From Sphingobium terrigena (GTDB lineage: Bacteria; Pseudomonadota; Alphaproteobacteria; Sphingomonadales; Sphingomonadaceae), in NCBI RefSeq assembly GCF_003591655.1, contig NZ_QVRA01000012.1:1-64000 (forward strand): 64,000 bases of DNA. The letters are read 5' to 3'. The notes under the pieces are model-generated. The model saw only the letters and a list, made by a program, of their open reading frames with translations, was not told the origin of the DNA and searched no databases. The number at the start of each line of letters is the position of its first letter. Within the stretch, counting starts at the first letter, position 1. Below are positions 54,563 through 61,780 of the stretch, one piece after another. The translations under genes and the position numbers were made by a program.

Positions 54563-54850
54563 TCAGTTCGTGGCGGCACCACGGGCTTCGTCGACCTTGA
54601 AAGTGACCTGCTGGCCACCCGACACACCGGAAACCTTGCCGTTCTTGACGGACAGGTTGAAGGCGACGGCGTCGGGGAAACGACGGCCGGAAATGACCTT
54701 GCCCGACTTGGTATCCTTGACGTCATAGACGTAGGTATAGCCTTCGTGGGTGAAGCGCTGCTTGGCGGCTTCTTCAGCCTGGGCAGGCGCAACGAGGGCA
54801 ACAAAAGCGCTAAGGGCGCTGGCGGCAACAAACTTGGACAGCATTCGCAT
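54563..54850 (-). CDS. Small secreted protein of unknown function
   Basis: 95 residues: signal peptide MRMLSKFVAASALSAFVALVAPAQA (cleavage about 25), then a mostly beta-stranded domain of about 65 residues with RFTHEGYTYVYDV and KSGKVISGRRF. I do not recognise a family. AAGGAG lies seven bases before the start. It uses the terminator shared with the convergent glycine-zipper gene. Confidence 0.8.
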   Translation of the reverse strand: MRMLSKFVAASALSAFVALVAPAQAEEAAKQRFTHEGYTYVYDVKDTKSGKVISGRRFPDAVAFNLSVKNGKVSGVSGGQQVTFKVDEARGAATN

Positions 54851-54996
54851 GGGTAAACTCCTTGTGAATGCCGATCAAACACCTCTGAAATATTCTTATT
54901 CTGTTGAGGCGCTTCTATGTCGCAGCGCAGCAAAGCGACAATCGCAAAGAACGTCACCGCAATTGCGCAGAACGCAACCGGAACGATTCTGACGCC

Positions 54997-55404
54997 TTAA
55001 GCCTTTGATAGTGCGACAATATGATCGAACTCGGCCTTTGACACCGGTGACACGGACAGGCGCGATTGGCGCAGCATGACCATGCCGACCAGCGCCGGAT
55101 CGGCCTTCATCGTCTTGAGCGTGACCGGTTTGGCGAGCTTTTCGCGCGCGTGAACATGGACCGCGATCCATTTGCCGCTCTCGTCCGTGCTGTCGGGCGC
55201 CGCTTCCTCGACAATTTCCATGATGCCCACGGCCTCTACCCCGATATTGCTGTGGTAGAAGAGCGCCAGGTCGCCCCGGCGCATCGCCTTCATATTGATC
55301 TGGGCGGTGTGATTGCGCACGCCGTCCCATTCCGCCTTCCCCTTGGCGACCAGGTCGTCATAGGAAAAAACGTCGGGTTCCGATTTCATCAGCCAATAGT
55401 TCAT
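54997..55404 (-). CDS. EVE-domain protein
   Basis: 135-residue EVE-fold (PUA-like) protein: MNYWLMKSEPDVFSYDDLVAKGKAEWDGVRN begins the domain, and LALFYHSNIGVEAVGIMEIVEEA continues. EVE proteins bind modified bases, and in bacteria are near RNA or defence genes; here the neighbours give no hint. Start is at AGGAGG plus four; the longer ORF adds six residues without support. Confidence 0.9.
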   Translation of the reverse strand: MNYWLMKSEPDVFSYDDLVAKGKAEWDGVRNHTAQINMKAMRRGDLALFYHSNIGVEAVGIMEIVEEAAPDSTDESGKWIAVHVHAREKLAKPVTLKTMKADPALVGMVMLRQSRLSVSPVSKAEFDHIVALSKA

Positions 55405-55522
55405 TTTGCCTCCTTGCATCACCGCTTCGCCGCGATCAAGGATGGGAATATCGGTGCGCGATCCTTATGTTGCGCGCCCTGCCCTCAATGTTTTCAGACC
55501 CAAATTTTCGGAGAAGTGCCAA

Positions 55523-56470
55523 GTGTCGCAATCGGTGCTGGATCAGGTGCCCGTCCTGTCGATGGCGGAGTTGAGCAAGGCGGATTTCGCGCAGGGGTTC
55601 GGCGAATCCTTCCAGCGATTCGGCTTCGCGATGGTGCGCGATCATGGCATGGACCCGGCGCTGATCGACGCGGGATGGACGCTGGCGCGCGACTTTTTCG
55701 CCCTGCCCGAAGCCGCCAAGCGCGCCTATGATGCCAAATTTAATGGCGGCCAGCGCGGCTATACCGCGTTCGGCACGGAAATCGCCAAGGGTGCCAGCGA
55801 GAACGACCTGAAGGAATTCTGGCATGTGGGGCGCGATCTGCCGCCGGGCGACCCGCTGGCCGAGACGATGCCGCCCAATGTCTGGCCCGATGAGCTGCCC
55901 GCTTTCCACCCGGTCTTTGCCAAACTCTATGCCGAGTTTGACCGGGTCGGCGCGGAATTGCTGTCGGCGATCGCGCTCTATCTGGGGCTGGAGGAACGCT
56001 GGTTCGACGGGCCGATCGACCGGGGCAATTCGATCCTGCGATTGCTCCATTATCCGCCGGTGTCGCCGGAAGCGCCGGGTATCCGCGCAGGCGCGCATGA
56101 GGATATCAACCTGATCACCCTGTTGCTGGGGGCCGAAGAAGGCGGGCTGGAACTCAAAGACCGCAACGGCAACTGGCTGCCAGTGGTGCCGCCGCCCGGC
56201 GCGCTGGCGATCAATGTCGGCGACATGCTCCAGCGGCTGACCAACCATAGGCTGCCATCGACCAGCCACCGCGTGGTCAATCCGCCACCGGAGCGGCGCG
56301 GCCATTCGCGCTATTCGATGCCCTTCTTCCTGCACCTGCGCCCCGACGTAATGATCGATGCGCTGCCGCAATGTGTGAGCGACGCCAATCCGCGCCGCGA
56401 CCCGCCGATCAGCGCGCATGACTATCTGACCGAGCGGCTGATCGAGATCGGGCTGATCAAGAAAAGTTAG
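55523..56470 (+). CDS. 2-oxoglutarate/Fe(II) dioxygenase, isopenicillin N synthase-like
   Basis: 315-residue member of the isopenicillin N synthase family of Fe(II) oxygenases. The iron triad is HED in GAHEDINLITLL (near 192-194) and His in TSHRVV near 247, with the RYSMPFF co-substrate arginine near 262. The N-terminal DIOX_N part shows FGFAMVRDHGMD and NDLKEFWHVGR. The GTG start is nine bases after GGAG. Substrate unknown; possible oxidation of a small metabolite. Confidence 0.87.
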   Translation: MSQSVLDQVPVLSMAELSKADFAQGFGESFQRFGFAMVRDHGMDPALIDAGWTLARDFFALPEAAKRAYDAKFNGGQRGYTAFGTEIAKGASENDLKEFWHVGRDLPPGDPLAETMPPNVWPDELPAFHPVFAKLYAEFDRVGAELLSAIALYLGLEERWFDGPIDRGNSILRLLHYPPVSPEAPGIRAGAHEDINLITLLLGAEEGGLELKDRNGNWLPVVPPPGALAINVGDMLQRLTNHRLPSTSHRVVNPPPERRGHSRYSMPFFLHLRPDVMIDALPQCVSDANPRRDPPISAHDYLTERLIEIGLIKKS

Positions 56471-56476
56471 ACAGCG

Positions 56477-56540
56477 TGCTCCCGCGCAGGCGGGAGTCCA
56501 GTTCTGGCGTTTCGACTGGCCTCCCGCCTGCGCGGGAGCA
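56477..56540. repeat. Perfect 20-bp inverted repeat (GC-rich)
   Basis: TGCTCCCGCGCAGGCGGGAG pairs exactly with CTCCCGCCTGCGCGGGAGCA. The loop is 24 nt. The layout of two palindromic halves resembles the twin-hairpin repeats but with different sequence. It lies between the convergent oxygenase and folB genes. Confidence 0.85.
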
Positions 56541-56548
56541 GGTCGCGT

Positions 56549-56932
56549 CTATTTTCGGCTACGGCCCAGGGTGATGCCGATCTCCTCGCCGCGTTCGGAC
56601 AGGGCCAGCTTGACGATCTTCACTTCGACATGGGTCACATTGTCGCCCTGAAGGAAGATGGTGTCGATGATATGGTCGGCCACCGCCTCTATCAGCGTGA
56701 AATGGACGCCATCGGGTAGAGCGGTGGAGGCAGCATGTTTAAGGTCCATATAGTTTTTGGACTGCGTGAGCGGCGTCGCAGGATCATAATGATCCGCGAT
56801 CGTCAGCCGCGCGCGGATGGAGATGCGCAGCGGCTGGGGGAGATGGGTCTCCTCCGAATAAATGCCGGTCAGCACATCGACATGGAGGTTGTTGACCTCC
56901 AGCGTCAGAAAATCGTCAAATCCAGTCTGCAT
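56549..56932 (-). CDS. folB: Dihydroneopterin aldolase
   Basis: 127-residue T-fold protein catalysing an early step of folate biosynthesis. LEVNNLHVDVLTGIYSEETHLPQPLRISIRARLT matches FolB, with a late TLIEAVADHIIDTIF helix; the catalytic lysine and glutamate are not all verified. It starts at MQTGFDDF, where the family begins; the longer frame is not conserved. It is isolated from other fol genes. Confidence 0.87.
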   Translation of the reverse strand: MQTGFDDFLTLEVNNLHVDVLTGIYSEETHLPQPLRISIRARLTIADHYDPATPLTQSKNYMDLKHAASTALPDGVHFTLIEAVADHIIDTIFLQGDNVTHVEVKIVKLALSERGEEIGITLGRSRK

Positions 56933-57066
56933 GGCCCGCCATATCCGGCCCATTCCTGCTGTCAGGCGGGGCCAGTTTAGTCTTTCATTTTGCGATGCGG
57001 GCGGTAAAGCCCGCCGCTCCCGGCGCGGTCCATGCGCCATTGATGGCGGATCGGCAAGACGTGTCT

Positions 57067-57579
57067 ATGATTGTCCCTCTTGAAAGCCAGCGGCCAGACG
57101 CGATCGAGCGGCTGCTCGACGATGCGTTCGGCATGGATAGGCATGGACGGACGGCCTATCTGATTCGCGGGGCGGTGGCGTGGATTCCCGCGCTATCCTT
57201 TGCTGTGGTGGATGATGACGGCACGCTGATCGGGTCGCTGCAAAGCTGGCCGGTCGCGCTGACCCAGCCCGATGGCACGCGCAGTCCTTATATCATGGTC
57301 GGTCCCGTGGCAGTCGATCCGGCGCATCAGGGCGGTGGCCATGGCCGGGCGATGATGGACGCGGTGGTCGCCGCTGCAAAGGCCCAAGGCACCGCGCCGC
57401 TGATGATGATCGGCGACCCGGAATATTATGGCCGCTTCTGGGGCTTTAGCGCCGAGGATACCAGCGGATGGTGCGCGCCCGGCCCGGTCGAGCAGCGTCG
57501 CCTGCTGGCGCTGTCAGTCGATGGTCGCGCGGTGGGTGGCACGGGGATGCTTGGTCCCGATATTCGCGTCACCGCCTGA
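57067..57579 (+). CDS. GNAT-family acetyltransferase
   Basis: 170-residue N-acetyltransferase: DDDGTLIGSLQSWPV, then PYIMVGPVAVDPAHQGGGHGRAMMDAVV with the acetyl-CoA loop QGGGHG near 105, and LMMIGDPEYYGRFWGF. The YYxRFGF-like ending is common in GCN5-related enzymes acting on small molecules or ribosomal proteins. Start is uncertain; an ATG at 57043 is also possible because no good ribosome site precedes either. Substrate unknown. Confidence 0.85.
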   Translation: MIVPLESQRPDAIERLLDDAFGMDRHGRTAYLIRGAVAWIPALSFAVVDDDGTLIGSLQSWPVALTQPDGTRSPYIMVGPVAVDPAHQGGGHGRAMMDAVVAAAKAQGTAPLMMIGDPEYYGRFWGFSAEDTSGWCAPGPVEQRRLLALSVDGRAVGGTGMLGPDIRVTA

Positions 57580-57623
57580 TTCCCCCTTTGCCATCGGGGC
57601 ATAGCGATCCTATCTGCTAGGCC

Positions 57624-58190
57624 ATGCCGATGGACCCATTACCCGACCTGGCCGACCTGTCGCTGAGCGACATTGCGCGTCTGCTTGCCGAAAAAAAACT
57701 GCCGCCGGTAGAGAAATGGAACCCGGCCCATTGCGGCGACAGTGAGATGCGGATCGCGCGCGACGGCACATGGTTTCATCAGGGGTCGCCGATCGGTCGC
57801 GAGGCGATGGTGCGGCTGTTTTCCACCATATTACGGCGCGAGGCGGACGGCAGCTATGTGCTGGTCACCCCGGTCGAGAAACTGAGCATCGCGGTCGAGG
57901 ATGCGCCGTTCGTGGCGGTGGAACTCAAGAGTGAGGGCGAAGGGCGCGAACGGGCGCTGGCGTTTAGGCTGAATACCGGCGATTTGATCGCGGCGGGTCC
58001 GGACAATGCGCTGCTGATCCGGGAAACGGCGGACGGGCCGCATCCCTATCTGCATGTCCGCGCGGGGCTGGAGGCACTGGTCGTGCGCAGCGTCTATTAT
58101 GAACTGATGAATCTGGCTCTGGATGAAGGGGCCGATCGGATCGGCCTGTGGAGCAATGGTGCTTTTTTCCCGCTGGACGGCGCGGCATGA
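57624..58190 (+). CDS. DUF1285 protein
   Basis: 188 residues of the DUF1285 family: PPVEKWNPAHCGDSEMRIARDGTWFHQGSPIGREAMVRLFSTIL followed by VEKLSIAVEDAPFVAVEL. The repeated RxxG beta-sheet units resemble a domain fold of unknown role. It overlaps the next gene with ATGA and so belongs to the DUF1285-NUDIX-CCA transferase unit. Confidence 0.87.
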   Translation: MPMDPLPDLADLSLSDIARLLAEKKLPPVEKWNPAHCGDSEMRIARDGTWFHQGSPIGREAMVRLFSTILRREADGSYVLVTPVEKLSIAVEDAPFVAVELKSEGEGRERALAFRLNTGDLIAAGPDNALLIRETADGPHPYLHVRAGLEALVVRSVYYELMNLALDEGADRIGLWSNGAFFPLDGAA

Positions 58191-58786
58191 CCCTGGCGGA
58201 GCGGCTGCGCGCCGCGCTGGCCGAGGGGCATAGCCGCGATGGCGCGTTCCTGCCGTCTGACACGCGCGATCCGCGCATCGACGGGGATATTGCGCTGTCA
58301 CCCGCCGCCGTGCTGGTGGCGATCACCGACCGGGCAGAACCGGGGCTGATCCTGACGCAGCGGTCTGAAAGGCTGCGCAAACATGCGGGACAGATCGCCT
58401 TTCCCGGCGGGCGGGTCGATGCCAGCGATGCCGATGAGATAGCCGGGGCACTGCGGGAAGCGGAGGAGGAGATTGGCCTGCCGCCGCATCTGGCGCAGGT
58501 AATCGGCACGTCCGATCGCTATCATACCTTTACCGGATTCGACATCGTGCCGGTGCTGGCGGTGATCCCGCCCGACCTGCCGCTGCGGCCGCAGGAAAGC
58601 GAAGTGGCGGACTGGTTCGAACTGCCGCTCGCCTATGCGCTCGACCCGGCCAACCGGACCCAACATGCCGTCGAATTTGAAGGGGCGGTGCGCCATTATT
58701 ATGAGATCATGTGGCAGGAACGGCGGATATGGGGCATTACCGCCGCAATCCTGGCGAACCTGTCGCGCAGGCTGGGGGCGGCATGA
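58187..58786 (+). CDS. NUDIX hydrolase (CoA pyrophosphatase-like)
   Basis: 199-residue NUDIX enzyme. LTQRSERLRKHAGQIAFPGGRVD and the Nudix box GGRVDASDADEIAGALREAEEEIGL (near 82-106; the G(x5)E(x7)REUxEExGU pattern is kept) match the CoA pyrophosphatase (NudL) group. PPHLAQVIGTSDRYHTFTGF is the adjacent part. The ATGA overlap fixes the start. It is translationally coupled on both sides. Confidence 0.9.
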   Translation: MTLAERLRAALAEGHSRDGAFLPSDTRDPRIDGDIALSPAAVLVAITDRAEPGLILTQRSERLRKHAGQIAFPGGRVDASDADEIAGALREAEEEIGLPPHLAQVIGTSDRYHTFTGFDIVPVLAVIPPDLPLRPQESEVADWFELPLAYALDPANRTQHAVEFEGAVRHYYEIMWQERRIWGITAAILANLSRRLGAA

Positions 58787-59994
58787 GCCTGCTGTTGCCC
58801 GATGCGCCATGGCGGCATCGTCCGGGGCTTGATGACTTGCTGGTGGCGCTGGATGCGGCGGGTGGCAAGGCGCGCTTCGTCGGCGGCGCAGTGCGTGACG
58901 GGTTGCTGGGGCTGCCGGTCAATGATCTGGACATTGCGACGACGCTGGACCCGCATGAGGTGGTCGACCGGCTGAAGGCGGCGGGGATCAAGGCTGTGCC
59001 GACGGGCATCGAGCATGGCACGATTACTGCCGTGATTGCAGGCTGGCCGGTGGAGATTACGACGCTGCGCCGTGATGTCAGCACCGACGGGCGGCGCGCG
59101 ATCATTGCCTATACCGATGACTGGCGCGAGGATGCGGCGCGGCGGGACTTTACGATCAACGCCCTCTATGCCGATCCGCTGAGCGGAGAGATTACCGACT
59201 TTTTTGGCGGAATAGCTGACCTGGAAGCGCGGCGGTTGCGCTTCATCGGCGATGCTGATGCGCGGATCGCCGAAGATCATCTGCGCATATTGCGCTATTT
59301 CCGCTTTCTGGCGCGCTATGGCGACGATGAGCTGGACAATGTTGCCTATGCCGCCTGCGTCGCCGCGGCCAACAGCCTGATGGCCCTGTCGCGCGAGCGG
59401 ATTGCCGATGAGTTGATCAAGCTGCTTGGGGTCGCCTCCCCGATCCATGCGTTGCGGCTGATGGTCGATGGCGGGATATTGACGCCGGTTTTGCCCGAAG
59501 TGGATGGCGTGGGGATCGACCGGCTGGCGCGGTTGATGGCGCGCGAGGAAGCGGCGGGCGTCGCGCCATCGGCGCTGCGGCGGCTGGCGGCCTTGCTCCC
59601 GCCCGATGCGGCGCGGGCCGATCTGGTGGGCGCGCGGCTCAAATTGTCGAACAAGGCACGCAAGCGGCTGACGATCGCGCTGGAGGGCGGACTGGGCGAT
59701 GCGCCTTTACGAGCGCTGGCGTGGCATATCGGGGTTGAGGGGGCGATCGACCGGTTGTTGCTGGATGGTGGTGCGGACCTGTCGAGCGTGGCTGCATTGG
59801 CCGACTGGACGCCGCCCAAGCTGCCGATCAGTGGTGGCGCGCTGATCGCACGGGGGCTGGCGCCTGGCCCCGATGTCGCCAAGGCGCTGAATGTCGTGCA
59901 GGATATGTGGGTAGCGGAGGGCTTCCCCGATGCCGCGCGGGTTGGCGCGATCGCCGATCAGACCGTTTCGAAATTCCAGCGGGCGCGCCAATAG
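58783..59994 (+). CDS. CCA tRNA nucleotidyltransferase
   Basis: 403-residue class II nucleotidyltransferase that adds or repairs the 3'-CCA of tRNAs. FVGGAVRDGLLG near 31 and the metal-binding DLDIATTL near 48 are the catalytic core; RRDFTINALYAD and GIADLEARRLRFIGDADARIAEDHLRILRYFRF follow. The ATGA overlap with the NUDIX gene fixes the start. Its 3' end overlaps the convergent GGDEF/EAL gene by 37 bp. Confidence 0.94.
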   Translation: MSLLLPDAPWRHRPGLDDLLVALDAAGGKARFVGGAVRDGLLGLPVNDLDIATTLDPHEVVDRLKAAGIKAVPTGIEHGTITAVIAGWPVEITTLRRDVSTDGRRAIIAYTDDWREDAARRDFTINALYADPLSGEITDFFGGIADLEARRLRFIGDADARIAEDHLRILRYFRFLARYGDDELDNVAYAACVAAANSLMALSRERIADELIKLLGVASPIHALRLMVDGGILTPVLPEVDGVGIDRLARLMAREEAAGVAPSALRRLAALLPPDAARADLVGARLKLSNKARKRLTIALEGGLGDAPLRALAWHIGVEGAIDRLLLDGGADLSSVAALADWTPPKLPISGGALIARGLAPGPDVAKALNVVQDMWVAEGFPDAARVGAIADQTVSKFQRARQ

Positions 59995-61712
59995 TCGAAG
60001 GCGTCCTGTTCCGCCATCGGCTTGGCGAAATGATAGCCCTGCCCCTGCCAGCACCCCATTTGCTGGAGCGCGTGGGCGAGTTCCTGCGTCTCTATCCCTT
60101 CGGCCGTGACCTTGAGATTGAGCGATTCGGCGAGCGAGAGGATGGTGCGGACGATGACCGTCTTGTCGCGATCCTCCAGCATGGACGACACGAAGCTGCG
60201 GTCGATCTTCAATATGTCGATCGGCAGGCTGTGCAGGCTGGCAAGGTTGGAAAAGCCGGTGCCGAAATCGTCCATCGCGATCGACATATGCAAATCCTTG
60301 AGCGCGAACAGCAATTTGCGCGCCTTGTCGGGATCGGCGATGATCGCGCTTTCGGTGACTTCGGCGGTCAGGCGATGCCCGGCAATGCCCGAATAGCGCA
60401 GCGCTTCCTCAAACATGGACGCCACATCATCGCGCGCCATCTGGATCGGCGAGAGGTTGACGTTGACACCGACGGGCATGGGCTGGCCGAATTTGGCGTC
60501 CCAGCGCGATAGCGCCTGCGCCGCCTCATAGGCGGCCCAGCGGCCCAGCGGCGTGATGAGGCCGCTTTCCTCAGCCACGGCAATGAATTCGACCGGGGAC
60601 ACATGGCCCAGTTCCTCGTCATCCCAGCGGGCGAGCGCCTCGAACCCGGTAATCTCGCCGGTCTGGAGGTGGATGAGCGGTTGATAGGCGAGCGAGAGGC
60701 CACCCTGAGCCAGCGCGTCACGCAGCCGGCTTTCGATCGAAAAGCGGCGCTGCGCTTCCTTCAGGACGCCGTTGCGGTAGATTTCCACCTTGCCGCTGCG
60801 CTTGGCGATCTTGACTGCGGCCTGCGCCTTGCGAACAACATCGTCGGGATCATCGTTCGGGCTGGTCGACAGGGCGCAGCCGATCGCGCAGTCGACCCGG
60901 ATTTGCAGATCACTGAGGCGAATCGGCGAACTGAGCGCTTCCTTGATGCGCTGGACGATATGCAGTGCGTCGGACAAGCCGTTGTTGAGGCGCGCAAATA
61001 TCGCAAAATCATTGCCGCCGATCCGGGCCAGCACATCGCCCTGGCGCAGGCTGGACTTCAGCCGCTTGGCGACCGTGATCAGCAATTCGTCGCCCGCCAT
61101 AGGGCCGAGCGATTCATTGACCCGGCTGAACCGGCTGAGGTCTATGGCGATGATGCCGAACTGGGCATTGTCGGGCCAGACCGTATTGGTAATGCGGTCG
61201 TCAATCTCTTCACCGAAACCGGTGCGGTTGGGCAGTGCAGTCAGCCCGTCGGACAGCAGCTCGCGGCGCAGATTCTTCTCGATCGTCCGTTCACTGGTGC
61301 GGTCGGTCGCGGTGAACAGATAGAGTTCGGGGTGATCCGCATCAGCCGGCAGTCGGCCGATGGTGCACATGAAATATTCCGGTCCCAGCTTCCCATCACG
61401 GCGAACTTCAAAACTGTCGCAGGTCCGATTCGACTGAGCGAAGCGACGGACCTGTTCGACCCATTCGATTCTGGCCGCCGGGCCGTTCTCGTTCGATTCC
61501 TGCACCGGACTGTAGGCAGCAGTAAAACGTGGATTGGTCTTTATGACGTTTATCTGATTATTTTCGAAAGATAAAATCGCAGCATATTGTGGCATGGCTG
61601 CGAGCCACTGGTTGACGTCGATGATCGGTGACAGATGTGCGTCCGCGTCCCCTGACAAGGGGGCGCTGCTCGTCTTGCCGACTGGCCAGTTGCGCACCGA
61701 AATGGATTCCAT
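59958..61712 (-). CDS. GGDEF/EAL protein with degenerate GGDEF (predicted c-di-GMP phosphodiesterase)
   Basis: 584 residues. An N-terminal PAS-like sensory region (about 40-145) is followed by a GGDEF domain whose active-site motif reads GGNDF near 229-235 instead of GG(D/E)EF, so cyclase activity is doubtful, then an intact EAL domain: GFEALARW near 355, NVNLSP, DDFGTGFSNL near 477 and LKIDRSFV. Probable c-di-GMP phosphodiesterase with a regulatory GGDEF domain. No signal peptide or membrane helix is seen. It is transcribed divergently from nothing in the window and overlaps the CCA transferase gene end. Confidence 0.9.
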   Translation of the reverse strand: MESISVRNWPVGKTSSAPLSGDADAHLSPIIDVNQWLAAMPQYAAILSFENNQINVIKTNPRFTAAYSPVQESNENGPAARIEWVEQVRRFAQSNRTCDSFEVRRDGKLGPEYFMCTIGRLPADADHPELYLFTATDRTSERTIEKNLRRELLSDGLTALPNRTGFGEEIDDRITNTVWPDNAQFGIIAIDLSRFSRVNESLGPMAGDELLITVAKRLKSSLRQGDVLARIGGNDFAIFARLNNGLSDALHIVQRIKEALSSPIRLSDLQIRVDCAIGCALSTSPNDDPDDVVRKAQAAVKIAKRSGKVEIYRNGVLKEAQRRFSIESRLRDALAQGGLSLAYQPLIHLQTGEITGFEALARWDDEELGHVSPVEFIAVAEESGLITPLGRWAAYEAAQALSRWDAKFGQPMPVGVNVNLSPIQMARDDVASMFEEALRYSGIAGHRLTAEVTESAIIADPDKARKLLFALKDLHMSIAMDDFGTGFSNLASLHSLPIDILKIDRSFVSSMLEDRDKTVIVRTILSLAESLNLKVTAEGIETQELAHALQQMGCWQGQGYHFAKPMAEQDAFDYWRARWNFETV

Positions 61713-61780
61713 GCGTTGGCCATATCGGCAAGCGGTAAATTTTCAGGAAACGATCCAGCAATCGTTGTGAAAAACAGACA

